Part shown: positions 1 through 8,278 of the stretch, piece after piece
Layout: every line of letters begins with the position of its first letter
Numbering within the stretch: position 1 is the first letter of the stretch
Assembly (NCBI RefSeq): GCF_025666195.1
Contig: NZ_CP102592.1
Span: forward strand, 1,612,001 to 1,676,000
Length of the DNA: 64,000 nucleotides
From: Xanthomonas sp. CFBP 8443
GTDB taxonomy: Bacteria; Pseudomonadota; Gammaproteobacteria; Xanthomonadales; Xanthomonadaceae
Direction: 5' to 3'
The notes under the pieces: generated by a model
Told to the model about the DNA's origin: nothing
The model's input: only the letters and a program-made list of their open reading frames with translations
Database searches by the model: none
Position numbers and translations under genes: made by a program

Positions 1-1244
1 TGGGCGCCGACCGCTACCTGGGCACGCACTTCTTCACCAACGACGGTGGCGGCAACGCCATGATGTACGTCAACCTGATCTGGATCTGGGGCCACCCGGA
101 GGTCTACATCCTGATCCTGCCTGCGTTCGGCATCTTCTCCGAGCTGATCGCCACGTACAGCCGCAAGCGCCTGTTCGGCTACACCTCGATGGTCTACGCC
201 ACCTCGTGCATCGGCGTGCTGTCCTTCATCGTGTGGCTGCACCACTTCTTCACCATGGGCTCGGGCGCCAACGTCAACGCGTTCTTCGGCATCACCACGA
301 TGATCATCTCCATCCCCACCGGGGTGAAGATCTTCAACTGGCTGTTCACCATGTTTCGCGGCCGCGTGCACATGACCTCGCCGGTGCTGTGGACGATCGG
401 CTTCATCATCACCTTCACCATCGGCGGCATGACCGGGGTGATGCTGGCGATCCCGGCGGTGGACTTCGTGCTGCACAACAGCCTGTTCCTGATCGCGCAC
501 TTCCACAACGTGATCATCGGCGGCGTGGTGTTCGGCTACCTGGCCGGCCTGACCTACTGGTTCCCGAAGGCGTTCGGCTTCAAGCTCAACGAGACGCTGG
601 GCAAGGCCTCGTTCTGGTGCTGGATCATCGGCTTCTTCGTCGCCTTCATGCCGCTGTACGTGCTCGGCTTCATGGGCATGACCCGGCGCATGAACAGCTA
701 CAACCACCCGGAGTGGGCGCCGTGGCTGATGGTGGCCGCGGTGGGTGCGGCGATCATCGGCACCGGCATCTTCCTGAACCTGGTGCAGATCGGCTACAGC
801 ATCTGGAAGCGCAAGGACAACCTGGACCTGACCGGCGACCCGTGGGACGGCCGTACGCTGGAGTGGGCCACGTCCTCGCCGCCGCCGTTCTACAACTTCG
901 CCGTGCTGCCGCACATCGACGACCGCGACCAGTTCTGGGAAGACAAGCTCAAGGGCAAGGGCTGGCCGCGTCCGGCCAAGTACGAAGCGATCCACATGCC
1001 GCGCAACACCGCGGCCGGGTTCTGGATCGGCGCGTTCAGCGTGGTCCTGGGTTTCGGCCTGATCTGGCACATCTGGTGGATGGCGATCATCGGCCTGGTC
1101 GGCATGATCGGCAGCTTCATCGCGCGTTCGTTCGACGACGACGTCGACTACTGGGTCCCGGCGGAGGAAGTGGAACGCATCGAGAACGCGCGTTTCGCCC
1201 TGCTGGAGCAGCAACAGGCGGCGCATGCCGCAAAGGCGGTCTGA
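1..1244 (+). CDS. cyoB: Cytochrome o ubiquinol oxidase subunit I (5' truncated)
   Basis: This is the 3' part of the heme-copper subunit of the proton-pumping ubiquinol oxidase of the inner membrane. The frame is open from base 3, giving about 413 residues; E. coli CyoB has about 663, so roughly the N-terminal third lies outside the window. The visible part carries the active-site motif GHPEVY (CuB His and the cross-linked Tyr), the CuB His pair in WLHHFFTMG, and the two heme-ligand His in LIAHFHNV. Several hydrophobic helices follow, then a hydrophilic tail. cyoC begins three bases after the stop. An internal Met at base 60 is not the start, because conserved sequence continues upstream of it. 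Confidence 0.97.
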   Translation, partial: GADRYLGTHFFTNDGGGNAMMYVNLIWIWGHPEVYILILPAFGIFSELIATYSRKRLFGYTSMVYATSCIGVLSFIVWLHHFFTMGSGANVNAFFGITTMIISIPTGVKIFNWLFTMFRGRVHMTSPVLWTIGFIITFTIGGMTGVMLAIPAVDFVLHNSLFLIAHFHNVIIGGVVFGYLAGLTYWFPKAFGFKLNETLGKASFWCWIIGFFVAFMPLYVLGFMGMTRRMNSYNHPEWAPWLMVAAVGAAIIGTGIFLNLVQIGYSIWKRKDNLDLTGDPWDGRTLEWATSSPPPFYNFAVLPHIDDRDQFWEDKLKGKGWPRPAKYEAIHMPRNTAAGFWIGAFSVVLGFGLIWHIWWMAIIGLVGMIGSFIARSFDDDVDYWVPAEEVERIENARFALLEQQQAAHAAKAV

Positions 1245-1247
1245 ACC

Positions 1248-1871
1248 ATGTCCACCACGACCATTGAGAACCACGCCGTCCACGCGGACGGCCACGACGA
1301 CCACGCGCACCACGACAGCGGCGGCAACACCGTGTTCGGGTTCTGGGTCTACCTGATGAGCGACTGCCTCATCTTCGCCGGCCTGTTCGCGACCTACGCG
1401 GTGCTGGCCGGCGCGACGGTGGACGGCCCGACCGCCAAGGAACTGTTCGACCTGAAGTTCGTGCTGGTGGAAACCTTCCTGCTGCTGTTCAGCAGCCTGA
1501 GCTTCGGCCTGGCGATGATCTCCGCGCACAAGCGCAGCCTGGGCGGCCTGTACGGCTGGCTGGCGGTCACCGCCGCCCTCGGCCTGGGCTTCCTGGGCAT
1601 GGAAATCTACGAGTTCCACCACCTGATCCACGAAGGTGCCGGTCCCGGCCGCAGCGCGTTCCTGTCCGCGTTCTTCACCCTGGTCGGCACCCACGGCCTG
1701 CACGTGGCCTCGGGCCTGCTGTGGATGGCGGTGCTGGTGATCCAGATCGCCAAGAACGGCCTGACCCCGCGCAACGCCACGCGCCTGGCGTGCCTGAGCC
1801 TGTTCTGGCACTTCCTGGACGTGATCTGGATCGGCGTGTTCACCATCGTCTACCTGCTGGGAGCGCTGTAA
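1248..1871 (+). CDS. cyoC: Cytochrome o ubiquinol oxidase subunit III
   Basis: Encodes 207 residues, the usual length for CyoC, a five-helix membrane subunit that stabilises the oxidase and carries no redox centre. The N-terminus is rich in His and Asp ([15 protein letters not shown]), then membrane helices begin at [21 protein letters not shown], characteristic of the family; the conserved HGLHV and [10 protein letters not shown] segments are near the C-terminus. The gene starts three bases after cyoB and its stop codon overlaps the cyoD start by one base, so the three are co-transcribed and probably translationally coupled. Confidence 0.96.
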   Translation: MSTTTIENHAVHADGHDDHAHHDSGGNTVFGFWVYLMSDCLIFAGLFATYAVLAGATVDGPTAKELFDLKFVLVETFLLLFSSLSFGLAMISAHKRSLGGLYGWLAVTAALGLGFLGMEIYEFHHLIHEGAGPGRSAFLSAFFTLVGTHGLHVASGLLWMAVLVIQIAKNGLTPRNATRLACLSLFWHFLDVIWIGVFTIVYLLGAL

Positions 1872-2209
1872 TGGCCAACCACCATTCTTCCGACGCACAC
1901 GCCGAGGCCTCGCACGGCGGCGGCCTGAAGTCGTACCTGATCGGCTTCGTGATGGCGGTGATCCTCACCGTGATCCCGTTCGGCATGGTCATGAGCGGCG
2001 CGTTCCCGAAGGGCGTGACCGTCATCGTCATCGCGGTGCTGGCCGCGGTGCAGATGCTGGTGCACCTGATCTACTTCCTGCACATGGACCGCTCCGCCGA
2101 GCAGCGCTCCAACGTGCACGTGGGGCTGTTCTCGCTGCTGATCATCGGCATCGTGGTGATCGGCTCGCTGTGGGTCATGCACAACCTCAACGTCAACATG
2201 ATGCATTGA
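1871..2209 (+). CDS. cyoD: Cytochrome o ubiquinol oxidase subunit IV
   Basis: Encodes 112 residues with three hydrophobic helices, matching CyoD in size and layout; CyoD assists assembly of the CuB centre in subunit I. The sequence HLIYFLHMDRS between helices two and three is typical. The ATG at 1871 overlaps the cyoC stop by one base, and an in-frame upstream extension within cyoC is therefore rejected. A hairpin followed by T residues lies 31 bases after the stop, and no cyoE follows, so this is the end of the operon here. Confidence 0.95.
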   Translation: MANHHSSDAHAEASHGGGLKSYLIGFVMAVILTVIPFGMVMSGAFPKGVTVIVIAVLAAVQMLVHLIYFLHMDRSAEQRSNVHVGLFSLLIIGIVVIGSLWVMHNLNVNMMH

Positions 2210-2240
2210 GGCAGGGCGCGGTCTGCGCGTCCGAGAGAGA

Positions 2241-2265
2241 GGCCGCCTTCGGGCGGCCTTTTTCG
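2241..2265 (+). terminator. Rho-independent terminator of the cyo operon
   Basis: A perfect 7-bp stem GGCCGCC / GGCGGCC with a TTCG tetraloop is followed by five T residues. It lies just downstream of cyoD on the coding strand. Confidence 0.9.
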
Positions 2266-2434
2266 TTTGCGCTCGCGATTGGCGCGGATGCCGCCGAGGT
2301 GGCAGATCGTCGTTGCCTGGTTTCTGGTGCCGCTGTGAGCCGTTGGAACGGATCAATGCGATGCCGATGGGCGCAAGGGTGGGGTGGGTATCCCGCGCGC
2401 CTGACTTACCTCGCGGGCCAGGATCCGGCCGCGT

Positions 2435-2473
2435 TTGACAGGCTGGGTCGCTATTCGTAACATTTGAAGTTAC
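2435..2473 (+). promoter_or_regulatory. Candidate sigma70 promoter with overlapping inverted repeat
   Basis: TTGACA at 2435-2440 and TAACAT at 2458-2463 are spaced by 17 bases, a near-consensus promoter. An inverted repeat GTAAC-N7-GTTAC (2457-2473) overlaps the -10 box and looks like a repressor site. The next gene on this strand is the methyltransferase at 2652, leaving a leader of about 180 bases. The rest of the 2266-2651 gap shows no convincing gene. Confidence 0.5.
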
Positions 2474-2651
2474 ATTAATCGCATCCTGCCATGTCGCTCG
2501 ATCCGCTCCACGTCCGAGGGCTTCATGCCGATGCTCCTGCTTTGCCACGCTGGCGTCGCTTGCGGCATGCGGCCGCTGCCTCCTTCGCCATTCCGCCTGA
2601 GCGAGACGGACGCGGCGGCAACACATCGCGCTGCGTTGTTCGGAGCACACC

Positions 2652-3338
2652 ATGATGCAGCACACGCCATCCCCGTTCGCCGACCCCGCTGCCGTCGCTT
2701 CCTACGCGGCGGACGCGCTGCGCAGGGTGCCGGGCCTGGCCGACCTGCATCGCATGGCGACGCTGCTGCTGGACGAGCACGCAGCGGGCGCGGCCCATCT
2801 CCTCGTGGTCGGCGCCGGCGGCGGGCTGGAGCTGAAGGCGATGGCGGAGGCGCGGCCGCACTGGCGCTTCACCGGCGTCGATCCGGCGCCGCCCATGCTC
2901 GAGCTGGCGCGGCAGGCGGTCTTGCCTTTCGCCGGGCGCGTCGATCTGCGCGCAGGGACGATCGACCAGGCGCCGGCCGGCCCGTTCGACGGCGCGACCT
3001 GCCTGCTCACCCTGCATTTCCTCGATCGAAGCGAACGGCTGCGCACGCTGCGGGAAATCCGCCGCCGCCTCGTCCCGGGCGCACGCATCGTGCTGGCGCA
3101 GCATGCGCCGCCCGGCGACGACCGTGCGCGCTGGATGGCGCGCTCGGCGGCCTTCGGCGATCGCACCGACGCGGGACCCGCCAAGGCGATGGCCACCGCC
3201 GCGATGCTGCTCGAACGCTTGCCGCTGCTGGCGCCGGCCGAGGAGGAAGCGCTGCTGCGCGAAGCTGGTTTCGTGGATATCGCCCTGTTCTATGCCGCCT
3301 TTTCGTTTCGCGGGTGGGTCGCGAACGTCCCGGCATGA
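2652..3338 (+). CDS. Class I SAM-dependent methyltransferase
   Basis: Encodes 228 residues with a Rossmann-type methyltransferase fold of unknown substrate. The SAM-binding glycine loop is LLVVGAGGGLELKAMAE around residue 50, followed by the acidic end of strand two in FTGVDPAPPML. A later Thr-rich strand (CLLTLHFL) corresponds to motif IV. The order and lengths fit the general Methyltransf_25 type. The ATG is preceded by CGGAG at a suitable distance. The gene stands alone between the cyo terminator and a convergent SDR gene, behind a strong-looking promoter with an overlapping inverted repeat. The small molecule it methylates cannot be deduced. Confidence 0.85.
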   Translation: MMQHTPSPFADPAAVASYAADALRRVPGLADLHRMATLLLDEHAAGAAHLLVVGAGGGLELKAMAEARPHWRFTGVDPAPPMLELARQAVLPFAGRVDLRAGTIDQAPAGPFDGATCLLTLHFLDRSERLRTLREIRRRLVPGARIVLAQHAPPGDDRARWMARSAAFGDRTDAGPAKAMATAAMLLERLPLLAPAEEEALLREAGFVDIALFYAAFSFRGWVANVPA

Positions 3339-3510
3339 AGAGCGGGTAAGCCCGCACACGGATGAAACTGCCGCCGGCCCTGGCACGAGCAAGCACTCGC
3401 GAAGGCTGCCTGCGGGTGGCTTTCCTGTTGCGCACCTGCCCGCATTCGTTCGCGAGCCTGCGGCGCCGAGGCCGGCGTCGATCGCGCAACCTCGATCATG
3501 GGCATCGGCT

Positions 3511-4392
3511 TCAGTTCGCTGGAGCGGGTGCGATGAACCGGGAGAGGATCTCGGCCGTCGCATCCCACAGGTGCCGTCGCGCAGCGTCGCTGTTCGCCGG
3601 TCCCCACGGGGCCAGCAGGCGCGCATTCGCCGTCACGTAGGCGCCGGTCTGGCTGCCGAACGCCGGGTCGATGGCAAGCCGCACGATGCCGTCGGCGCCG
3701 CGCTGCGGGTTGCCGATGTCCAGCCCCTGCAGCAGCCGGGCGAGGGGACGTGCGAAGCCCAGTTCCCGGCCGAGGCCGGTGACGTTGAAGCCGGGGCACA
3801 GGCAGTTGGCCGCAACGCCGGTGCCGGCGAGCCGGCGCGCCAGTTCCAGCGAAAACATGATGTCCAGCAGCTTGCTGCGGCCGTAGATCCGCGACGATCC
3901 GCGCGCGCTGAAAGGGGCGACATCGCGCAGGTCGTCTGCGATGGCCAGGCCTCCGCTTTGGCGCGAGGCTTGCGAGCCGACCGTGACGATGCGCGATGGA
4001 GCGGAACGGAGCAGCGTCGCCTGCAGGACATGGGTCAGCAGCCACGGGGCGAAGTAGTTGACCGCGATCATTTCCGCGTAGCCGTCCGTGCTGACGCGCT
4101 GTCGGAAGGCATGCAGGCCGGCGTTGTTGATCAGCACGTCGATGCGCGGATGCTGCCTGGCGATGGCCCGGCCGGTCGCGGCGACCGCCGAAAGGTCAGA
4201 AAAATCCACATAATGCACATCGATCGGCGTAGCCGGAGCGGCGGCGAGGATGATGGCGCGGGTCCTGTCCGCCTTGGTCTGGCTGCGCGCGGTGAGCACC
4301 AGGCGTGCGCCGCGGCGCGCCAGCGCCAGGGCCGCCAGCTGGCCGATGCCGTCGGTCGCGCCGGTGATGAGGATGGTGGGAGGAGTGGGCAT
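3511..4392 (-). CDS. Short-chain dehydrogenase/reductase, retinol-dehydrogenase-like
   Basis: Encodes 293 residues of the classical-to-extended SDR superfamily. The cofactor motif TGATDGIGQ is at the N-terminus and the following basic residues (TARSQTK) suggest NADP preference. NNAG marks strand four, a catalytic Ser lies in VTVGSQAS, and the catalytic Tyr and Lys are in YGRSK. The C-terminal part resembles retinol dehydrogenase and WW-domain oxidoreductase-like SDRs. The gene is divergent from a MarR regulator with only 90 bases between them, and a near-perfect 32-bp palindrome sits 11 bases upstream of its start. The MarR product therefore very likely controls it. Substrate is unknown. Confidence 0.88.
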   Translation of the reverse strand: MPTPPTILITGATDGIGQLAALALARRGARLVLTARSQTKADRTRAIILAAAPATPIDVHYVDFSDLSAVAATGRAIARQHPRIDVLINNAGLHAFRQRVSTDGYAEMIAVNYFAPWLLTHVLQATLLRSAPSRIVTVGSQASRQSGGLAIADDLRDVAPFSARGSSRIYGRSKLLDIMFSLELARRLAGTGVAANCLCPGFNVTGLGRELGFARPLARLLQGLDIGNPQRGADGIVRLAIDPAFGSQTGAYVTANARLLAPWGPANSDAARRHLWDATAEILSRFIAPAPAN

Positions 4393-4402
4393 GGCGCAGG
4401 CA

Positions 4403-4434
4403 GTGATTTGGTTGATCTATATCAACTAAATCAC
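4403..4434. promoter_or_regulatory. Operator-like 32-bp palindrome between SDR and marR
   Basis: Two 14-bp arms, GTGATTTGGTTGAT and ATCAACTAAATCAC, separated by CTAT, are complementary at 13 of 14 positions. MarR-family dimers typically bind such palindromes in the divergent intergenic region next to their own gene. This one lies within the 90-bp gap between the SDR start and the marR start. Confidence 0.75.
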
Positions 4435-4482
4435 GAATGCCGCGTGCTGTCCATGCGTACTTTGGAGACAGGCGGAGAACAC

Positions 4483-4950
4483 ATGGGCAGACGTCGTGCG
4501 GCACTTGTCGGGGAACTGGGCAGCGAACTGGGCGCCTTGCTGGCGGCGTCGCGCGCGGTCATGGCCGCGTCGGCCGCGCGTTTCCATCCCGATCTGCAAC
4601 CTGCCGCGTATCAGGTCGCCGCCGCGCTCGCGCGCCATGGCCCCAGCAAGACCGGGCACCTGGCCGAGACGCTCGGCATGGACAAGAGCGCCGTCAGCAG
4701 GCTGGCGAAGTCGCTGATCGAGCAGCGATTGGTGGAGGCGGCGGCCGATCCCGACGACGGACGGGGAACCGTATACCGCCTGACCGATGCCGGCAGCCGG
4801 CGGCTGCAGGCCGCCGATGCGGTCAAGACCGAGGCCTTCCTCGCGCGCCTGGCGCATTGGGACGCCGCCGAACTGGCGCAGCTGGTCGGCCTGCTCAGGA
4901 AGTTCAATCGCCCTTGCAGCGCCGCCGAGCGCGCGCGAGGGAACCGCTGA
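4483..4950 (+). CDS. MarR-family transcriptional regulator
   Basis: Encodes 155 residues with a winged helix-turn-helix. The recognition helix region is LAETLGMDKSAVSRLAKSL, and the wing is DPDDGRGTVYRLTDAG, both typical of MarR. These proteins usually repress a neighbouring gene and are released by a small phenolic or oxidative signal. I chose the ATG at 4483, preceded by GGAG five bases away; an in-frame ATG at 4453 lacks a ribosome binding site. The palindrome at 4403-4434 is the likely binding site. The divergent partner is an SDR oxidoreductase, so the pair may form a small substrate-induced detoxification unit. Confidence 0.9.
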   Translation: MGRRRAALVGELGSELGALLAASRAVMAASAARFHPDLQPAAYQVAAALARHGPSKTGHLAETLGMDKSAVSRLAKSLIEQRLVEAAADPDDGRGTVYRLTDAGSRRLQAADAVKTEAFLARLAHWDAAELAQLVGLLRKFNRPCSAAERARGNR

Positions 4951-5241
4951 TTTGCCGCCGCGTGTCCGAGGCGGCGTCTGCGGGCGGCTCGGGATGGTCT
5001 GCGCCCTTGTCCGCAGCGCGTGATCCGCTTGCGGAGGGATCGCCGGCTGCTGGCAGCATCGGCATGGCGCTACGTGCTGCGGTAGCTGGCCGCTCCCGGC
5101 GCTGAAACATGCACCGCTTCTGCAGGGCGCGCAGGCATCGGCGCGCCCGGCGCCGGAGCATGACCAATGGCATAGAGCGCTGCGGCGTGGTGGGCATAGC
5201 ATCGACGTTTGCTCGCTCGCCGTATCCCCACTGGAGACCCC

Positions 5242-7128
5242 ATGAACAAGTCCACCGCCTGGATGGCGCCGTTGTTGCTGGCCGCCACCGCCTTCCAGGC
5301 CACGGCGCAGACCGCGCCGCCACAGGACGTGCCGTTCGCCGGCACGCTGAAGATCGACGTCGACGCGACCGACCTGGCGCGCCGCATCTTCCGCGTGCGC
5401 ACCACAATCCCGGCCACGCCGGGACCGATGACCCTGCTGTATCCGCAATGGATTCCCGGCAACCATTCGCCGACCGGGCCGATCGACAAGCTGGCCGGCC
5501 TGGTGGTCAAGGCCAACGGCCAGGTGCTGCCGTGGACGCGCGACCAGTTCGACGTGTTCGCGTTCAAGGTCGAGGTGCCGCAAGGCGCGAGCGAGATCGT
5601 CGCCGAGTACCAGTTCCTGTCCTCGCAGGGCGACGGCCAGGGTCGGGTGATGATGACCCCGGAGATGCTCAACCTGCAGTGGAACACCGCCGCGCTGTAT
5701 CCGGCCGGCTACTACGCGCGCAACATCAAGGCCCAGGCCAGCGTGAGGTTGCCGCCGGGCTGGAGCTACGCCACCGCGCTGGAGACCGCCGGCCGGGTCG
5801 GCGACACGGTGACGTTCAAGCCGATCGATTTCGACGACCTGGTCGATTCGCCGATGTTCGCCGGCAAGTACTACAAGCGCGTCGCGCTGGATGCCGGCGG
5901 CAAGGCGCCGGTGTATTTGAACGTGTTCGCCGACGAGGCCAAGTCGCTGGAGGCCAAGCCCGAGCAGATCAAGGCGCATGCGGCGCTGGTGCAGCAGATG
6001 GACAAGCTGTACGGCGCGCGCCATTTCGACCACTACGAGTTCCTGCTGGCGTTGACCGAGAAGCTCGGCGGCATCGGCCTGGAGCATCACCGTTCCAGCG
6101 AGAACAGCGGCCCGCCCAACTACTTCACCGAGTGGGACAAGAGCTGGGCGGGACGCGACCTGCTCGCGCACGAGTTCAATCATTCCTGGAACGGCAAGTA
6201 CCGCCGCGGCGCCGACCTGGCCACGCCGAGCTTCAACGTGCCGATGGGCGACAGCCTGCTGTGGCTGTACGAAGGCCAGACCCAGTTCTTCGGCGAAGTG
6301 CTGGCCGCGCGTTCGGGCCTGTGGACCCAGGTCCAGGCGCGCGACATGCTCGCCGAGGTCGCCGCGACCTACCAGCGCGGCCGCCCCGGCATGGTCTGGC
6401 GCACGCTGCAGGACACCACCAACGATCCGACCATGTCGATGCGCCGGCCGCGGGCCTACCGCAGCTACCAGATGAGCGAGGACTACTATTCCGGCGGGCA
6501 GATGCTGTGGCTGGAGACCGATGCCAAGCTGCGCGAGCTCAGCGGCAACAAGCGTTCGATCGACGACTTCGCCAAGGCCTTCTTCGGCATGCACGACGGC
6601 GCCTGGGACGTGAATCCCTACACCTTCGACGACATCGTCGCCACGCTCGACGGCGTCGCCAAGTACGACTGGGCGAGCTTCCTGCGCAGCCGCGTCGACG
6701 GCCACGGGCCGCTGGTCGGCGGCATCGAGGCCAGCGGCTGGAAGCTGGTCTACAGCGACCAGCCGAACGAGGCGATCAAGGCCTACGAGGCAACCAAGAA
6801 GGGCGTCGGCCTGACCTATTCGCTGGGCCTGAGCCTGGACGACAAGGGCGCGGTGCAGGACGTGCTGTGGGACGGCCCGGCGTTCGCCGCCGGCATCATC
6901 GCCGGCAACAGCATCGTCGCGGTCAACGGTCGCGAATACAGCGCCGACGTCATCAAGGACGCGATCACCGCGGCGAAGGGCGGCACCGCGCCGATCGAGC
7001 TGCTGGTCAAGCGCGGCAACCGCTATGACACGCTGCGCATCGACTACCACGGCGGCCTGCAGTATCCGCACCTGGAGCGCATCGCCGGCAAGCCGGACCG
7101 GCTGAGCGAGCTGTACAAGGCGCGTTGA
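5242..7128 (+). CDS. M61-family metallopeptidase, exported (glycyl aminopeptidase type)
   Basis: Encodes 628 residues. The first 23 form a signal peptide (MNKSTAWMAPLLLAATAFQA then TAQ). The zinc site HEFNH is at residues 310-314 in the context LLAHEFNHSWNGK, diagnostic of family M61. A PDZ-like domain occupies roughly the last 110 residues and includes GPAFAAGIIAGNSIVAVNG. M61 enzymes release N-terminal Gly or Ala from peptides; location here is expected to be periplasmic. The ATG at 5242 follows GGAGA; an in-frame ATG at 5209 is less well placed and would precede the signal peptide with a charged stretch. The 291 bases before it hold no recognisable gene. Confidence 0.93.
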   Translation: MNKSTAWMAPLLLAATAFQATAQTAPPQDVPFAGTLKIDVDATDLARRIFRVRTTIPATPGPMTLLYPQWIPGNHSPTGPIDKLAGLVVKANGQVLPWTRDQFDVFAFKVEVPQGASEIVAEYQFLSSQGDGQGRVMMTPEMLNLQWNTAALYPAGYYARNIKAQASVRLPPGWSYATALETAGRVGDTVTFKPIDFDDLVDSPMFAGKYYKRVALDAGGKAPVYLNVFADEAKSLEAKPEQIKAHAALVQQMDKLYGARHFDHYEFLLALTEKLGGIGLEHHRSSENSGPPNYFTEWDKSWAGRDLLAHEFNHSWNGKYRRGADLATPSFNVPMGDSLLWLYEGQTQFFGEVLAARSGLWTQVQARDMLAEVAATYQRGRPGMVWRTLQDTTNDPTMSMRRPRAYRSYQMSEDYYSGGQMLWLETDAKLRELSGNKRSIDDFAKAFFGMHDGAWDVNPYTFDDIVATLDGVAKYDWASFLRSRVDGHGPLVGGIEASGWKLVYSDQPNEAIKAYEATKKGVGLTYSLGLSLDDKGAVQDVLWDGPAFAAGIIAGNSIVAVNGREYSADVIKDAITAAKGGTAPIELLVKRGNRYDTLRIDYHGGLQYPHLERIAGKPDRLSELYKAR

Positions 7129-7144
7129 GCCGTCGTGGACTGCA

Positions 7145-7175
7145 GCGGCTGCGCGCGATCGCAACGCGCAGCCGC
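7145..7175 (+). terminator. Hairpin downstream of the M61 gene
   Basis: An 11-bp perfect stem (GCGGCTGCGCG / CGCGCAGCCGC) with a 9-base loop lies 17 bases after the stop codon. There is no T tract, so it may act as an mRNA 3'-end structure rather than an intrinsic terminator. Confidence 0.4.
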
Positions 7176-7226
7176 CGCTCAAACATGGCGAGAAAAAAGG
7201 CGCTGATGTGCGCGCACTGCTTTTTT

Positions 7227-7292
7227 GTAGGAGCGGCTTCAGCCGCGACAGGCACTATCGGTAACGCACGTCGCGGCTGAAGCCGCTCCTAC
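7227..7292. repeat. REP pair in inverted orientation
   Basis: Two 23-bp copies of the GTAG-headed REP with core CGGCTTCAGCCG (7227-7249 forward, 7270-7292 reverse) face each other across 20 bases. Each copy is itself a hairpin. The pair lies between convergent genes, a common REP position. Confidence 0.9.
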
Positions 7293-7330
7293 AGGGGGCG
7301 CGAACGGCATCCGGTATTCGGGAAAGCCCG

Positions 7331-7756
7331 CTAGCGGCAATGCACATCCGACACGGCGATGCCGGTCTGGCCCTTGTAGTCGATGTAGCCGATCGACTGC
7401 ACGCATTTGTTGCGGCCATCGATGCGCACCGGGCCGGCCTGATAGGAGTACGTGTCGTCGTCGCGCGCCCACCACGGAGCCCATTGCCACACGCCGCAGT
7501 TGTTCTTGTTGGGCTTGCAGACGTAGACCTCCACGCTGGTGGTCAAGGCCTTGCCCCAGGTCGGGCCGGCGTGCGCGAACACGGCGCAGTTCTTGCCGTT
7601 GCCGCTGTTGTAGTACAGCTGCAACTCGCCGACTTTCTCGCCGCCGATGCGCACCGGCTTGTGATCGATGAGGTTGCCGCCGCATCCGTCCGCGCGCGCG
7701 GCGCCCGCGTAGCCGAGTGCGAGCAAGGTGAACAGCATCAGAGTGGGATATCGCAT
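7331..7756 (-). CDS. Secreted protein resembling Streptomyces spore-associated protein A
   Basis: Encodes 141 residues with a signal peptide (MRYPTLMLFTLLALGYAGA, cleavage after ARA). The mature part has six Cys (DGCGGN, NCAVF, VYVCK, NNCGV, NKCVQ, DVHCR), consistent with disulfides in the periplasm or outside the cell. The layout LYYNSGNGKNC, DDTYSYQAGPV and CVQSIGYI recalls SapA-type proteins of actinobacteria, as remembered rather than searched. I chose the ATG at 7756, preceded by GAGG, because it begins the signal peptide; an upstream in-frame ATG at 7846 would add a polar extension. Function is unknown. Confidence 0.75.
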   Translation of the reverse strand: MRYPTLMLFTLLALGYAGAARADGCGGNLIDHKPVRIGGEKVGELQLYYNSGNGKNCAVFAHAGPTWGKALTTSVEVYVCKPNKNNCGVWQWAPWWARDDDTYSYQAGPVRIDGRNKCVQSIGYIDYKGQTGIAVSDVHCR

Positions 7757-8278
7757 GGGTGGCCTCGTCCGTTGGGGTAGGTGCGATCCAGCGCCCGCGG
7801 TGCGCGAGCGAAGCGGAGCGGCAGTGCCTTGCGCCGATGCCGACACGATCCAGTGACGTCACCACCGATCCAGGGCCGATGCTAAAGCGGTGGGTTCAGC
7901 GCCGCGTGAAAGAGCGCTATCGACGCAACGGTTGCCGAGGACATGCGATCGCGGTGCGGGGGCAGGGCATCCTGGGGCGCGTCCGATGCGATTTCTGCGC
8001 CGATCGATAAGGCCGATGCCGCCTGCGCCCTTGCAGCCGGTGCTGCGAGGCGTCTGGCACGCTGCTCCGGACGCACGGGCGCGCCGCACTCGCGGCCTCC
8101 GCAGTCGTGGCTTCGTCGCGGCATCGGGATGCCAAGCCCGGTCGGCATCGAAAGCGGAGCGTAGCCTGCCGCTGCGCGCGCCTCGCGTCGGGCAATGCTG
8201 GCTGCAGCCGCACCCTGTCGCGCAACCTGAGACCGCCAGCCACTATGCTGGCGCATCCCTGCAACCGGAAACAGCGAG
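7757..8278. other. Intergenic region without a supported gene
   Basis: This 522-base gap lies between two divergent genes (the SapA-like gene and radA), so it must hold both promoters. Open frames here have no credible start or composition, and I see no REP copy, strong palindrome or clear promoter. Confidence 0.5.

Noticed and set aside
2170..2460. Possible small plus-strand gene after cyoD
   Set aside because: It starts inside cyoD, runs through the terminator and overlaps the promoter region; no conserved features.
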